A stretch of 64,000 nucleotides of DNA from Pseudomonadales bacterium (GCA_024234435.1 JACKOF010000001.1:1364001-1428000), one strand, 5' to 3'. Counted from the first letter of the stretch, positions 15,184 through 26,287 are shown. Notes: generated by a model from the letters alone, not told the origin. Program-made: numbers and translations.

Positions 15184-15540
15184 TTAATGCTTAAGAACCA
15201 GCAAAAGCTCTTCCAGCTCATTGACTGTCTGCTCTACAAGCTGCTTTATCTGGGTAGCTTCTTCTTTCGCACCCTCGCCCGTCAGACGCTGGCGTGCACC
15301 GCCAATAGTAAAACCCTGATCGTAAAGCAGGGAACGTATTTGACGAATCAAAAGCACATCCTGACGCTGATAATAGCGGCGGTTACCACGGCGTTTAACA
15401 GGACTCAGACTGGGGAATTCCTGCTCCCAGTAACGGAGCACATGTGGTTTCACATCACACAGATCACTGACTTCACCGATCGTGAAATAACGCTTGCCGG
15501 GAATAGGCGGTAGTTGATCGTTATTGCTCGGTTCCAGCAT
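15184..15540 (-). CDS. MerR family transcriptional regulator (ihfA-linked)
   Basis: A 118-residue protein with an N-terminal winged helix-turn-helix ([20 protein letters not shown], then [22 protein letters not shown], about residues 19-62). A C-terminal coiled coil follows ([20 protein letters not shown]). No cysteine pair of the metal-sensing kind is present. Orthologues next to ihfA are widespread in gammaproteobacteria, but their targets are not known to me. The ATG lies inside the end of ihfA (20-base overlap), so translation is coupled. It is the last gene of the thrS-to-ihfA block. Confidence 0.92.
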   Translation of the reverse strand: MLEPSNNDQLPPIPGKRYFTIGEVSDLCDVKPHVLRYWEQEFPSLSPVKRRGNRRYYQRQDVLLIRQIRSLLYDQGFTIGGARQRLTGEGAKEEATQIKQLVEQTVNELEELLLVLKH

Positions 15541-15823
15541 AGCTCTCCACCCTTGCTTTCAATTTTTGACCTGGCTTAAAGGTCACTACTCGGCGCGCAG
15601 AAATCGGGATTTCTTCACCTGTTTTAGGGTTGCGCCCAGGCCGGGTTTTTTTATCTCGCAAATCAAAATTACCGAAACCTGACAACTTTACCTGCTCGTT
15701 ATCTTCCAGTGCTTGCCGAATCTCTTCAAAAAAACCTTCCACCAACTCCTTGGCTTCGCGCTTATTCAACCCCAGTTCCTCGAATAGCATTTCTGCCAGA
15801 TCTGCTTTTGTTAAGGCAGACAT
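15521..15823 (-). CDS. ihfA: Integration host factor alpha subunit
   Basis: IHF is a DNA-bending heterodimer used in replication, recombination and transcription. The 100-residue protein has the HU/IHF fold: dimerising helices ([20 protein letters not shown]), the [14 protein letters not shown] strand, and the DNA-intercalating beta arm with [14 protein letters not shown] and the proline at its tip. The partner IhfB is not in the window. It lies ten bases downstream of pheT, the same position as in E. coli, and overlaps the merR-like gene. Confidence 0.97.
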   Translation of the reverse strand: MSALTKADLAEMLFEELGLNKREAKELVEGFFEEIRQALEDNEQVKLSGFGNFDLRDKKTRPGRNPKTGEEIPISARRVVTFKPGQKLKARVESYAGTEQ

Positions 15824-15832
15824 ATCAACCCC

Positions 15833-18211
15833 TTATCCTCTAAGCACTGCTGAATACTCGTTGTGAAGCGCCGCAACAACTTTTTCGATGGCGACACTAA
15901 CCTCATCTTCCGTAAGCGTGCGGGAAGCATGCCTAAAGGTCAACCCCATTGCAACACTTTTACTATTGTTTTCAATACCTTTGCCTTGATAAACATCAAA
16001 AACCTTTAAGTTAACAAAATGCTCCCCGGCAGCAGCAGTTACAACCTCTGACAACTGCCCGGAAGTCACGTTTTGGTCAACAACTACTGCCAAATCACGG
16101 CGAACTTCTGGGAACTTGCTGATATCTGAAAAGGTCGGTAACTCATTCAAAAGCAGCTCTGCCAGCAGCAACTCAAACACGAAAACGGGCTGGGAAATAT
16201 CCAGAGCCTTCTGGACAAACGGATGCAATCTCCCGACAAAACCCACTGTTTTCTCACCGCGCGTCACTCTGGCCGACTGTCCTGGATGCAAGTAAGACAG
16301 AGAAGCAGGACTCCATAAAAAATCGTTGGCGCTTTTCCCTGTTGACAACAACGCTTCAACATCACCTTTAATATCGAAGAAATCCACCGCATCACTGCCG
16401 CAAGCCCAACTCTCTGGATGGCGAGCCCCGGTAATCACCCCGGCAATAACACGCTGCTGCTGCAGACCTTCATTAAGCTGAAATCTCAGCCCGGTTTCAA
16501 ACAGGCGAATCCGCGATTGCTGACGGTTCAGGTTATGGCGTACCAGCGGCAGCAAACCTGACAACAATGTGGTTCGCATAACAGCCATATCGCTGGCGAT
16601 AGGGTTAGCCAATACGACGGGCGTTGTTTCCGGATCAAGCACTTGCTGGACAGCGGGATTAACAAAACTGTAACTAATCGCCTCTCTGTAGCCAGAAACA
16701 GTTAACTTGCTGCGAAGAGTAGCCAGATCAAGCATTTTCTCGTTACCTGGCCGTATTTCCAGCGATGTCGATACTGACGACGTTGGCAGTCGATTATAAC
16801 CGTGAATACGTGCTACTTCTTCCACAAGGTCTGCTTCAATCTGAATATCAAAACGCCAGCTGGGCGCAGCAAAAACCCAGCCATCCGTATCCACGGAGAG
16901 CTGTCTTAGACCCAGACCGGCCATCATCTGGCTGATGTCATCGGACTGAAACGACATTCCCAACTGCTGCTGTAGGCGCCGTTTCCTGAGAGCGACACTG
17001 GCGGTTGCAGGCATATGTTCACTGGATTCTGCCAGCACAACCGGGCCAGGTTCGCCACCAACAATATCCAGCAACAGCGCCGTTGCCCGCTCAATAGCCA
17101 CTGCCTGCAACCGAGTGTCTACACCTCGCTCAAATCGGTGGGAAGAATCCGTATGCAGGCCGTAGTTACGCGGCTTTCCGGCAATGGAGACGGGATCAAA
17201 AAAAGCACTCTCCAGAAAGATATCACGCGTATTATCACCTACTGCAGTGAGATCGCCACCCATGATGCCAGCCATTGCTATGGCACCGGAATTATCCGCA
17301 ATAACCAGAGTGTCAGCCTGGAGTTTCACCTCCGAGCCATCCAGCAATGCCAACGGCTCTCCCGGTTTAGCCATTCTGACTTTAATACCACCACTCAACC
17401 TGTTCAGGTCAAAGGCATGCATAGGCTGCCCCAATTCCAGCAACACATAGTTGGTCACATCAACGACCGGATCAATCGAACGCAACCCGCTACGGCGAAG
17501 CTTTTCCTGCATCCATTGCGGTGTTTCAACAGAGACGTCAATATTGCGAATCACTCGCCCTGCGTACCGAGGACAGGCTTGCGGCTCCATCAGGGCAACG
17601 TCGACAACATCTTCGACAACAGCAGGCACTGGCTGGCAATTCACTTCATTAACGGCAACCTGTCCAATAACACCCACCTCGCGTGCCAATCCACGAATAC
17701 TCAGGCAATCGCCTCGGTTTGGGGTTAAATCAACCTCGATGATACGGTCGTTGAGGTTCAAATAACTGCGGATGTCCTCCCCCACAGGGGCATCATCAGG
17801 CAGCTCCCACAACCCCTCATCAGCATCCGATACACCCAACTCTTTTTCCGCACAAAGCATGCCGAACGATTCAACATCGCGCAGCTTGGCTTTTTTAATT
17901 TTAAAGTTGCCCGGAAGAACTGCACCAATAGTGGCAAAAGGGATTTTCAACCCCAACCTCGCATTGGGTGCACCGCAGACCACTTGCACAGATCCACTCT
18001 CACCTCCGGACACTTGGCACACACGCAACTTATCAGCATTGGGGTGTGGCTCAATAGCGGTAATCTGACCGACCACAACACCACTAAACTCTGGCGCTAC
18101 CGGCTCCACACTGTCGACTTCGAGGCCAGCCATTGTGACGCGTGCGACCAGCTCGTCACTATCGATAGCCGGATTAACCCATTCACGCAACCAGGATTCA
18201 CTGAACTTCAT
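15833..18211 (-). CDS. pheT: Phenylalanyl-tRNA synthetase beta subunit
   Basis: PheT (792 residues, close to the E. coli 795) forms the alpha2-beta2 enzyme that charges tRNA-Phe. The N-terminal tRNA-binding/EMAP-like domain (VVVGQITAIEPHPNADKLRV, about 45-65), the B3/B4 editing domain that hydrolyses Tyr-tRNA-Phe, the B5 DNA-binding-like domain, and the C-terminal anticodon-binding FDX-ACB domain (FSDISKFPEVRRDLAVVVD onward) are all present. It lies 57 bases downstream of pheS. Confidence 0.98.
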   Translation of the reverse strand: MKFSESWLREWVNPAIDSDELVARVTMAGLEVDSVEPVAPEFSGVVVGQITAIEPHPNADKLRVCQVSGGESGSVQVVCGAPNARLGLKIPFATIGAVLPGNFKIKKAKLRDVESFGMLCAEKELGVSDADEGLWELPDDAPVGEDIRSYLNLNDRIIEVDLTPNRGDCLSIRGLAREVGVIGQVAVNEVNCQPVPAVVEDVVDVALMEPQACPRYAGRVIRNIDVSVETPQWMQEKLRRSGLRSIDPVVDVTNYVLLELGQPMHAFDLNRLSGGIKVRMAKPGEPLALLDGSEVKLQADTLVIADNSGAIAMAGIMGGDLTAVGDNTRDIFLESAFFDPVSIAGKPRNYGLHTDSSHRFERGVDTRLQAVAIERATALLLDIVGGEPGPVVLAESSEHMPATASVALRKRRLQQQLGMSFQSDDISQMMAGLGLRQLSVDTDGWVFAAPSWRFDIQIEADLVEEVARIHGYNRLPTSSVSTSLEIRPGNEKMLDLATLRSKLTVSGYREAISYSFVNPAVQQVLDPETTPVVLANPIASDMAVMRTTLLSGLLPLVRHNLNRQQSRIRLFETGLRFQLNEGLQQQRVIAGVITGARHPESWACGSDAVDFFDIKGDVEALLSTGKSANDFLWSPASLSYLHPGQSARVTRGEKTVGFVGRLHPFVQKALDISQPVFVFELLLAELLLNELPTFSDISKFPEVRRDLAVVVDQNVTSGQLSEVVTAAAGEHFVNLKVFDVYQGKGIENNSKSVAMGLTFRHASRTLTEDEVSVAIEKVVAALHNEYSAVLRG

Positions 18212-18268
18212 ATAAAAACCAATCTATTATTTACTTTAAGATAAATCATTATCTTTATGTTTTTTAAA

Positions 18269-19336
<1,068 letters not shown>

Positions 19337-19478
19337 TTAAGAAACTTTTAACAAAACACAGCGTACGAAATACAACAAACCTTTTCTCTGCCATTAACGG
19401 CAATACACGATGATATAAAAAGGTTTAACGGTTCCGGGAAGTCTCTGTTTCGTCAAAAACCTCTAAACAAAATAAAAA

Positions 19479-19505
19479 TAGGGAAAGAGCGGCGCCCTTT
19501 CCCTA
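19479..19505 (-). terminator. Terminator or attenuator between rplT and pheS
   Basis: TAGGGAAAG at 19479-19487 pairs with CTTTCCCTA at 19497-19505. Read on the minus strand it is followed by a T-rich run (TATTTTTATTTTG). E. coli has an attenuator at this place, so partial read-through into pheST is likely. Confidence 0.78.
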
Positions 19506-19557
19506 CTTGATGTACTGCGTTTCAGGTCTGACTTTATAACAAGCCAGCCAAAACTGA

Positions 19558-19914
19558 TTAAGCCAGGGCAGCCTTTGCCTGTTCAGCAATTGCAGCAAAT
19601 GCAGGCTTGTCATGAACCGCCAGGTCGGCAAGCACACGACGGTCCAAATCAATACCGGCTTTTTTCAACCCGGCTATCAACTGACTGTAACTCACACCTT
19701 CAGCACGAGCCTGAGCATTGATACGGGTAATCCAGAGTGAACGGAATGTACGCTTCTTCGTTTTACGGTCACGATAGGCGTATTGTCCGGCCTTGGTTAC
19801 CGCCTGGGTAGCAACGCGATAAACGCGACTGCGAGCACCATAATAACCCTTGGCCTGCTTCAGAACTTTTTTGTGTTTGCGGTGCGCCTGCACACCTCTT
19901 TTAACGCGTGACAT
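19558..19914 (-). CDS. rplT: 50S ribosomal protein L20
   Basis: 118 residues starting [20 protein letters not shown] with the very basic N-terminal arm and the globular C-terminal domain ([17 protein letters not shown]). L20 is an early assembly protein of the large subunit and, in E. coli, represses its own operon by binding mRNA. It lies 26 bases downstream of rpmI. Confidence 0.98.
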   Translation of the reverse strand: MSRVKRGVQAHRKHKKVLKQAKGYYGARSRVYRVATQAVTKAGQYAYRDRKTKKRTFRSLWITRINAQARAEGVSYSQLIAGLKKAGIDLDRRVLADLAVHDKPAFAAIAEQAKAALA

Positions 19915-19940
19915 AGCTATATCCTCTTAAAATCAGTTAA

Positions 19941-20132
19941 TCAGACCCGCAACAAACGATCTACAGCCGGAGTATCAGCAGCGTTCATAGTGCTGGTTCC
20001 GCGTAGATGACGCTTACGCTTCTGTGACATTTTAGTCAGGATGTGGCTTCTGTTAGCGTGTTTGTGCTTATAGCCAGCAGCAGTTTTCTTAAACCGCTTG
20101 GCCGCACCGCTATGGGCTTTTGCTTTTGGCAT
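19941..20132 (-). CDS. rpmI: 50S ribosomal protein L35
   Basis: 63 residues, [18 protein letters not shown] to the end [12 protein letters not shown]. The ATG at 20130-20132 is preceded by GGAG and is the family start; the frame is open further upstream but that extension is not conserved. The 112 bases between infC and rpmI can pair over a distance (CTGCC with GGCAG), as in the E. coli L20-binding leader, so autoregulation by L20 is plausible here. Confidence 0.97.
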   Translation of the reverse strand: MPKAKAHSGAAKRFKKTAAGYKHKHANRSHILTKMSQKRKRHLRGTSTMNAADTPAVDRLLRV

Positions 20133-20244
20133 TTTCTTTCTCCGTTGCGAGCTATCGCTCTCGGTTAATGTTAAAGAAGTAACTCCCGGACAGTCTGCCA
20201 AAGTTAGGCTGCACGCGGGCAGTATCAACTACTTCCTTCTGGTA

Positions 20245-20787
20245 CTACTTTTTCCTGCTTTTCGGAGCAATCACCATAGTTAGCTGACGACCTTCCATCT
20301 TTGGGTATTGCTCAACATTACCCAACTCCAAGAGATCATTCTCAATGCGCTTCAGCATCTCCATCCCCAGCTCCTGGTGAGCCATTTCACGACCACGAAA
20401 CCGCAGGGTTATTTTCGCTTTATCGCCGTTTTCAAGGAAACGTCTGAGATTGCGCAGTTTGATCTGGTAATCCCCGATATCCGTTCCCGGACGAAACTTC
20501 ATTTCTTTGACTTGAGTTTGCTTTTGCTTCTTACGCTGGGCCGCTTGCTGCTTCTTGGCTTCAAATATCTTCTTGCCATAGTCTTCAATCTTGCACACCG
20601 GCGGCTCTGCCTCCGGGGCGATCTCCACCAGGTCAAGTCCATCAGCCTGCGCTGCTTTCAATGCTTCATCAAGGGAAACAATACCCGCCTGAGAACCATC
20701 CGCTGCAATTAAACGCACTTCCGAGACATCAATCTCATCATTCAAACGAGCGCGCTTGACCTTTCCCTTCGCGTAATTTTTCTTAAT
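20245..20787 (-). CDS. infC: Translation initiation factor IF-3 (AUU start)
   Basis: IF-3 keeps 30S subunits free and checks the start codon and initiator tRNA. I place the start at the ATT of 20785-20787, giving 180 residues beginning (I/M)[18 protein letters not shown]. This restores the basic N-terminus seen in relatives, whereas starting at the TTG of 20743-20745 would cut it off. A GGAG stands nine bases upstream. AUU is the known infC start in E. coli, where it lets IF-3 repress its own synthesis. The linker is rich in Lys/Gln ([13 protein letters not shown]) and the C-domain carries [16 protein letters not shown]. It follows thrS by 56 bases. Confidence 0.94.
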   Translation of the reverse strand: MKKNYAKGKVKRARLNDEIDVSEVRLIAADGSQAGIVSLDEALKAAQADGLDLVEIAPEAEPPVCKIEDYGKKIFEAKKQQAAQRKKQKQTQVKEMKFRPGTDIGDYQIKLRNLRRFLENGDKAKITLRFRGREMAHQELGMEMLKRIENDLLELGNVEQYPKMEGRQLTMVIAPKSRKK

Positions 20788-20800
20788 AACTCAAATCTCC
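20785..20800 (-). promoter_or_regulatory. infC ribosome site and rare AUU start codon
   Basis: GGAG (20797-20800 on the minus strand), nine spacer bases, then ATT. An in-frame TGA at 20791-20793 blocks any start further upstream, and the next possible start is 14 codons downstream. Confidence 0.85.
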
Positions 20801-20843
20801 AACAATTAATCTTTATATCCGGCATGGGGGTTTATATACAAAC

Positions 20844-22769
20844 CTAACCCTCTGAAACAACACGACCGCGGCGTTCAACATCGCGGGCAAGCAAGCTGGC
20901 AAAGTCATCAACTGACATACTGCCAAGATCTTCTCCACCACGCGTGCGTACGGCCACGGCCCCTGTTTCAACTTCCCTATCACCGATAACCAGCAAATAA
21001 GGAACACGCTGAATTGTGTGCTCGCGAATTTTAAAGCCGATCTTTTCATTTCTCAAGTCATTTATGACCCGGAAGCCCTTGTTTTTCAAGGTTTCAGCAA
21101 TTTTTTCTGCATATTGCCGCTGACTATCGGTGATATTCAGAATTACCGCTTGCTCGGGAGCTAACCAGGCGGGGAAAGAGCCCTCATATTCTTCGATCAA
21201 AATACCGATGAATCGCTCAAAAGAACCCAGAATGGCACGGTGCAACATGACGGGCACCTGACGACTGCCATCCTCAGCCACATACTGAGCGTCGAGGCGC
21301 CCAGGCATAGAAAAATCCACCTGAATGGTGCCACACTGCCAAACCCGACCGAGACAATCTTTCAATGAAAATTCGATCTTCGGTCCGTAAAAAGCACCTT
21401 CCCCCGGTAACAGCTCATATTCAAGCTCTTTCGAAACCAATGCATCGGCAAGGGCTTTCTCGGCTTTATCCCACACCTCATCACTGCCTACTCTTTGCTC
21501 CGGACGAGTCGATAGGCGGACAATAACTTCATTAAAACCAAAATCCCGATAGACGTCATACAATAAATCCGTGAACGTCGATACCTCTCCCTGTATCTGC
21601 GCCTCGGTACAAAAGATATGCGCGTCATCCTGAACAAAGCCGCGTACCCGCATCAAACCTTGCAGGGTACCCGACGCCTCGTTGCGATGGCAGGAACCAA
21701 ACTCGGCGAGCCGCAGCGGCAAATCACGGTAGCTTTTCAATCCCTGATTGAACACCTGCACATGGCAGGGGCAATTCATGGGTTTGACCGCATAATCACG
21801 GGCTTCAGACTCCACGGTAAACATGTTTTGACGAAACTTGTCCCAGTGTCCCGAACGCTCCCAAAGCGAGCGGTCCACGACCTGAGGCGTTTTGATCTCT
21901 TTGTAATCGTTGCTGCACTGCACACCGCGCATATAGCGCTCGATCTCGGTATAAATACTCCAACCCTTGGGGTGCCAGAATACCATCCCGGGCGCTTCTT
22001 CCTGTATATGGAACAGGTCGAATTTTTTGCCCAGTTTACGGTGATCACGCTTTTCTGCTTCTTCCAGGCGATGTAAATAAGCCTTCAGCTCTTTTTTACT
22101 GGCCCAGGCAGTGCCATAAATACGCTGCAACATTTCGTTGCTCGAGTCACCACGCCAGTAGGCTCCGGCCACTTTCATCAACTTGAAATATTTCAGCTTG
22201 CCGGTCGATGGCACATGAGGGCCGCGACAAAGATCCTCAAAGTCACCCTGTCGGTAAAGCGAGAGGTCTTCATCACTGGGAATACTTTCGATAATTTCCG
22301 CTTTATAAGCCTCACCCATACCGCGAAAATGACTCACGGCACTGTCTCTGGGTAGAACCCGACGCGATACAGGCTCATCTGCCAAAGAGAGTTCGCTCAT
22401 ACGCTTTTCGATAGCATCCAGGTCTTCTGGAGTAAAGGGGCGCTCGAAAGCAAAATCGTAATAAAAGCCATCCTCAATCACTGGGCCAATGGTAACCTGG
22501 GTTGACGGGAACAACTGCTTAACCGCCTGAGCAAGCAAATGAGCAGTAGAATGCCGGATAATCTCCAGCCCCTCATCAGACTTATCCGTAATAATCGAAA
22601 GCTCAACATCCTTATCAATCACATAGCTGGCATCAAGTAGGTGACCGCCTACCTTTCCTGCCAGTGTTGCTTTTGCCAGCCCGGGACCAATATCGTTGGC
22701 CACGTCAAGAATTGAAAGAGGTTGTTCGTAAACGCGCTGACTTCCGTCAGGGAGAGTGATGACAGGCAT
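20844..22769 (-). CDS. thrS: Threonyl-tRNA synthetase
   Basis: ThrRS (641 residues; 642 in E. coli) charges tRNA-Thr and clears mischarged Ser-tRNA-Thr. In order: an N-terminal TGS domain ([20 protein letters not shown]), the SAD editing domain with [12 protein letters not shown] and the later [10 protein letters not shown], the class II core with the zinc site ([10 protein letters not shown]; Cys with later His), and the C-terminal anticodon-binding domain ([19 protein letters not shown]). It opens the thrS-infC-rpmI-rplT-pheST-ihfA block. The leader is GC-rich with possible hairpins; an operator mimic as in E. coli is possible but not evident. Confidence 0.98.
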   Translation of the reverse strand: MPVITLPDGSQRVYEQPLSILDVANDIGPGLAKATLAGKVGGHLLDASYVIDKDVELSIITDKSDEGLEIIRHSTAHLLAQAVKQLFPSTQVTIGPVIEDGFYYDFAFERPFTPEDLDAIEKRMSELSLADEPVSRRVLPRDSAVSHFRGMGEAYKAEIIESIPSDEDLSLYRQGDFEDLCRGPHVPSTGKLKYFKLMKVAGAYWRGDSSNEMLQRIYGTAWASKKELKAYLHRLEEAEKRDHRKLGKKFDLFHIQEEAPGMVFWHPKGWSIYTEIERYMRGVQCSNDYKEIKTPQVVDRSLWERSGHWDKFRQNMFTVESEARDYAVKPMNCPCHVQVFNQGLKSYRDLPLRLAEFGSCHRNEASGTLQGLMRVRGFVQDDAHIFCTEAQIQGEVSTFTDLLYDVYRDFGFNEVIVRLSTRPEQRVGSDEVWDKAEKALADALVSKELEYELLPGEGAFYGPKIEFSLKDCLGRVWQCGTIQVDFSMPGRLDAQYVAEDGSRQVPVMLHRAILGSFERFIGILIEEYEGSFPAWLAPEQAVILNITDSQRQYAEKIAETLKNKGFRVINDLRNEKIGFKIREHTIQRVPYLLVIGDREVETGAVAVRTRGGEDLGSMSVDDFASLLARDVERRGRVVSEG

Positions 22770-22882
22770 ACTTTTTTCCTTTTCCAGTGGTGACCCCTAC
22801 CAAAGGCCACGTGGTGAGCGCCACGCGAAAGCGGCTTTTTAGTGAACGCGAAATTTTAATGATTTAGAAAATAGAAGCAACA

Positions 22883-22908
22883 AAAAGCCCACCTTTCGGT
22901 GGGCTTTT
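22883..22908 (-). terminator. Rho-independent terminator of the second PEP-CTERM gene
   Basis: AAAAGCCCACC pairs with GGTGGGCTTTT around a TTTC loop; a T-run follows on the minus strand. It closely resembles the tRNA-Val(GAC) terminator at 23853-23877. Confidence 0.88.
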
Positions 22909-22959
22909 CAGAAGCAATCCAGAGAGACAAGATAATTCTCTTTGCTTACCTCACAAATA

Positions 22960-23520
22960 TCAGATACGTGCTGTTTTTGTCGAAAAAACCAAGCCCAGCA
23001 GACCAAGGCCAAACAACCAAAGAATGGCAGGCTCAGGAACTTCTTGTGACCCAAACTGGAAATCCAGAGAAACAACAGTGCTGGTGTTGAATGCCAAACC
23101 ATTCCAGTTAACAGAAAAGCTATCGGCAGTAAATGAAATACGGGACAAATCAAGACCGGCCATATTTGTAGCTGCATTCAGAGAAACACCAACAATATCA
23201 TCTAGAACATTATTGATATCTTCAACGATAAATCCATTAAATGCAGCTGTTGTCCAACTTGAAGAACTGTTATAGGTTACAAATAAGTTAGTTGCTGAAA
23301 AGTCAAGATTTGTCCGTGGGTCTCCATCGGGGAAAAAACTGACCTCGACACCTGGGTCGACAACGGTAAACGTTTCTGTATTCGAAAACTGGGAACCCGC
23401 ATCAGGGAACAAGTATCTCGCCTGAAGCTCTGCACCAATAAAACTGGCATTTGCTGAAGCAGCTAACAGGGCCGAAATAGCAAAGCTTGCTGAAATTAAT
23501 ACTTTTCTTAAACTTTTCAT
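22960..23520 (-). CDS. PEP-CTERM exported protein
   Basis: A 186-residue protein with a signal peptide (MKSLRKVLISASFAISALLA, cut near ANA) and a textbook PEP-CTERM signal: VPEP at 161-164, a hydrophobic helix (AILWLFGLGLLGLVF) and a basic tail (STKTARI). Such proteins are sorted and cleaved by exosortase (EpsH/XrtA type) and are tied to exopolysaccharide production; no exosortase is in this window. The body (about 27-158) is Asn/Ser/Phe-rich beta-strand sequence without a recognised enzyme motif. It is a lone gene with its own terminator, between thrS and tRNA-Val. Confidence 0.9.
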   Translation of the reverse strand: MKSLRKVLISASFAISALLAASANASFIGAELQARYLFPDAGSQFSNTETFTVVDPGVEVSFFPDGDPRTNLDFSATNLFVTYNSSSSWTTAAFNGFIVEDINNVLDDIVGVSLNAATNMAGLDLSRISFTADSFSVNWNGLAFNTSTVVSLDFQFGSQEVPEPAILWLFGLGLLGLVFSTKTARI

Positions 23521-23640
23521 TACAAATCCTTATCTTAGAAATTAAAAACACCCAACTGCATCACTACATACAACAATCATGCCAAAACAATAACCTAATG
23601 TTTTTAAATCAGAAAATATGATCTTCTACTGCCTGCTGTA

Positions 23641-23852
23641 AAATTAATCGACATATCAGTCTCGATTTCCAATAGCAGTAGAATCGAGAGCATGCTTTAG
23701 AAAAACATGTTCACACGAAGCAAGAAACGCCTCGTTGTCGGCAGTCTCTTGACACGAGAACAGAAACTCCTCGGGTCGCCGTCTATGACGGCGCTGTCTC
23801 GCCTCTGCAAGGCTCGGCTCGAACCGGTGATTCTCATCCACTCTACAAACAA
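23641..23852. other. Structured intergenic block downstream of tRNA-Val(GAC)
   Basis: About 210 bases lie between the PEP-CTERM gene's upstream region and the tRNA-Val terminator. They differ from surrounding intergenic DNA in being GC-rich and repeat-structured. CGCCGTC/GACGGCG forms a perfect seven-pair hairpin with a three-base loop at 23777-23793, and TCTCGATT/AATCGAGA pairs across 23660-23689. Short frames run through both strands, but none has a ribosome site or a recognisable product. A dispersed intergenic element, a small RNA, or a decayed tRNA-linked insertion are all possible. Confidence 0.5.
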
Positions 23853-23877
23853 AAACCCCACCTGCCGGTGGGGCTTT
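23853..23877 (-). terminator. Rho-independent terminator of tRNA-Val(GAC)
   Basis: CCCCACC and GGTGGGG pair around TGCC, followed by a T-run on the minus strand, six bases after the tRNA 3' end. Confidence 0.85.
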
Positions 23878-23882
23878 ATGTT

Positions 23883-23959
23883 TGGTAGGCACGAGTGGAT
23901 TCGAACCACCGACCCCCACCATGTCAAGGTGGTGCTCTAACCAACTGAGCTACGTGCCT
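23883..23959 (-). tRNA. tRNA-Val (GAC)
   Basis: A 77-base cloverleaf with acceptor AGGCACG/CGTGCCT, encoded CCA, TTCGAAT T-loop and anticodon loop TTGACAT, giving GAC. It has its own promoter and terminator. Confidence 0.95.
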
Positions 23960-23999
23960 GCTATTTGTGCAATCGGATCATCGAACCGAGAAGGCGCGT

Positions 24000-24028
24000 A
24001 ATCTACCAGTGGAATGCCATTTTGACAA
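24000..24028 (-). promoter_or_regulatory. Sigma70 promoter of tRNA-Val(GAC)
   Basis: On the minus strand TTGTCA (24023-24028) and TAGATT (24000-24005) are 17 bases apart, followed by ACGCGCC. Confidence 0.7.
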
Positions 24029-24046
24029 GCCGGAAATCATAGCCAT

Positions 24047-26062
24047 TTATGATGTTGCTATTTTTTGCTCCTGAAGACTGGCAATTTCGTCTCTGATACG
24101 CGCAGCCTCTTCAAACTCCAGATTTTGGGCACATTCAAACATGCGGGTTTCCAGCAGCGCAATTTGCTTCCAGATATCACCATCGCTTTTACTTTCAGCT
24201 TCTGCGAAATAACTGCTTCTGGGTTCGGCAACTTTCCGGGCACCCCTACCCACTTTGGTAACGCCTGCTCCCTCCATAATATCCTGCACGGCTTTCTTGA
24301 TACCTGTGGGTTTCAACCCATGCTCCTCATTGTAGGCTTGCTGGATACTGCGGCGGCGATCGGTTTCATCTATAGCTCGCTGCATGGAACCGGTAATTTT
24401 ATTCGCATAGAGAATAGCCTTGCCCTCCACGTTCCGGGCAGCTCGGCCGATGGTTTGGATCAGAGACTGCTCGGAACGTAAAAACCCTTCTTTATCGGCA
24501 TCCAGAATCGCCACCAGCGCCACTTCCGGCATATCCAGACCCTCGCGGAGCAGATTAATACCAACCAGTACATCAAACTCCCCCAGTCTGAGATCACGAA
24601 TAATTTCGACCCGCTCAACTGTTTCGATATCGGAGTGCAGGTAACGCACTCGGACACCATGCTCCCCCAGATATTCGGTCAGGTCTTCTGCCATGCGCTT
24701 GGTCAAGGTGGTTACCAGCACCCGATGATCATTACCCACGTACTCTTTAATTTGAGACAGCAAGTTATCAACCTGGGTATCCGCAGACAGCACTTCAATT
24801 TCGGGATCGAGCAGTCCGGTAGGGCGTACCACCTGCTCAACAACCTGCCCCTGCTTTTCAGCCTCGTACCGGGACGGTGTTGCTGAAACAAAAATCATTT
24901 GTGGCGCCAGCCTCTCCCACTCATCAAATCGCAATGGCCGGTTATCCAGCGCGGATGGTAATCGGAAGCCATACTCAACCAGCGTTTCCTTTCGTGAGCG
25001 ATCACCTTTGTACATACTGCCAAGCTGCGGCACGGTAACATGGGATTCATCGATCACGAGCAATGCTTCATCCGGCAGATAATCAAACAGCGTTGGCGGC
25101 GGATCACCAGGATTGCGTCCGGACAGATAGCGTGAATAATTCTCAATACCGTTGCAGTAACCCAACTCTTTCATCATTTCCAGATCGTAGCGAACGCGTT
25201 CACCCAATCTCTGGGCCTCTACCAGTTTATTATTATCGCGCAACTGTTCCAGTCGTGGCCCCAACTCCTCTCTGATCTGCTCCACTGCGTCCATAATGGT
25301 CTGTTTAGGGGTCACATAGTGCGTCTTGGGATATACGCTGATTCGAGGAACCTTGCGCAACACCTCTCCGGTCAATGGATCAAACAACGACAGATTTTCC
25401 ACTTGGTCATCGAATAGCTCGATCCTGACTGCTTCCCGGTCAGAATCAGCCGGGTATACATCAATCACATCACCGCGAACCCGATAGGTTGCCCGCTGAA
25501 AGGCCGCGTCGTTACGGGTATATTGCAGCTCCGCCAGGCGACGCAGAATTGCCCGTTGATCAATTTCATCACCACGCACCAGATGCAGCATCATCGAAAG
25601 GTAGGATTCAGGATCGCCGAGACCATAAATGGATGACACCGTAGCAACCACGATCACATCTTTACGTTCCATTAGCGCCTTGGTCGCGGACAATCGCATC
25701 TGTTCAATATGCTCATTTACCGAAGCATCTTTTTCAATGAAAGTATCCGAAGAAGGCACATAGGCTTCCGGCTGATAGTAGTCATAGTAGGAAACAAAAT
25801 ACTCCACTGCATTATTCGGAAAGAACTCCCGAAACTCGCCGTAAAGCTGGGCAGCCAATGTTTTGTTATGCGCCAGAACAATGGCTGGTCGTTGAATTGC
25901 CTCTATCACATTGGCAATAGTGAAAGTCTTGCCAGAACCAGTTACGCCCAGCAGGGTTTGAGCCGCAAGCCCGATATCAATACCTTCAACCAGCTGGCGA
26001 ATCGCCTCCGGCTGATCCCCTGCGGGGTGATAATCACTGACAATCTCGAATTTTTTAGACAT
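24047..26062 (-). CDS. uvrB: Excinuclease ABC subunit B
   Basis: UvrB verifies bulky DNA damage after loading by UvrA and guides UvrC cutting. Starting at the ATG of 26060-26062 (GGAAGG just upstream) gives 671 residues; the longer open frame adds a non-conserved 23. Visible are Walker [10 protein letters not shown] (39-47), the beta-hairpin region [20 protein letters not shown], the DEAD-like box DESH, helicase motif [11 protein letters not shown], and the C-terminal UVR motif ([18 protein letters not shown]) that contacts UvrC. It is a single gene with tRNAs on both sides. Confidence 0.97.
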   Translation of the reverse strand: MSKKFEIVSDYHPAGDQPEAIRQLVEGIDIGLAAQTLLGVTGSGKTFTIANVIEAIQRPAIVLAHNKTLAAQLYGEFREFFPNNAVEYFVSYYDYYQPEAYVPSSDTFIEKDASVNEHIEQMRLSATKALMERKDVIVVATVSSIYGLGDPESYLSMMLHLVRGDEIDQRAILRRLAELQYTRNDAAFQRATYRVRGDVIDVYPADSDREAVRIELFDDQVENLSLFDPLTGEVLRKVPRISVYPKTHYVTPKQTIMDAVEQIREELGPRLEQLRDNNKLVEAQRLGERVRYDLEMMKELGYCNGIENYSRYLSGRNPGDPPPTLFDYLPDEALLVIDESHVTVPQLGSMYKGDRSRKETLVEYGFRLPSALDNRPLRFDEWERLAPQMIFVSATPSRYEAEKQGQVVEQVVRPTGLLDPEIEVLSADTQVDNLLSQIKEYVGNDHRVLVTTLTKRMAEDLTEYLGEHGVRVRYLHSDIETVERVEIIRDLRLGEFDVLVGINLLREGLDMPEVALVAILDADKEGFLRSEQSLIQTIGRAARNVEGKAILYANKITGSMQRAIDETDRRRSIQQAYNEEHGLKPTGIKKAVQDIMEGAGVTKVGRGARKVAEPRSSYFAEAESKSDGDIWKQIALLETRMFECAQNLEFEEAARIRDEIASLQEQKIATS

Positions 26063-26165
26063 ACCTTCCCTGCCCTGACTACTGGCTTTTACGGTTCCAT
26101 AATGGGTAATGATGGAGCGAAATTGTAGCACTGGAAATTCGCTGTTTTAGAAGCACACTTCAGGC

Positions 26166-26194
26166 TTGACTACCCCGGAAACGGACTATACCAT
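26166..26194 (+). promoter_or_regulatory. Sigma70 promoter of tRNA-Asn
   Basis: TTGACT (26166-26171) and TACCAT (26189-26194) are 17 bases apart, followed by ACGCGCC and the tRNA start 18 bases on. Confidence 0.68.
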
Positions 26195-26211
26195 ACGCGC
26201 CTCTTAACTGA

Positions 26212-26287
26212 TCCGCCTTAGCTCAGTTGGTAGAGCAAATGACTGTTAATCATTGGGTCGCTGGTTCGAGCCCAGCAGGCGGAGCCA
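26212..26287 (+). tRNA. tRNA-Asn (GTT)
   Basis: A 76-base cloverleaf with acceptor TCCGCCT/AGGCGGA, discriminator G, encoded CCA, TTCGAGC T-loop and anticodon loop CTGTTAA. Confidence 0.96.

Noticed and set aside
17015..17728. 237-residue plus-strand frame inside pheT
   Set aside because: Antisense shadow of a strongly conserved gene; no ribosome site and no recognisable domain.
22770..22860. Possible tRNA-Thr mimic operator in the thrS leader
   Set aside because: A short CGTGG/CCACG stem exists, but the loop does not present a Thr anticodon, so the E. coli-type operator is not supported.
23656..23940. Overlapping frames of 76-88 residues on both strands around tRNA-Val(GAC)
   Set aside because: They run through the tRNA and its terminator and have no ribosome site. 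Only the structured DNA beneath them seemed worth reporting.
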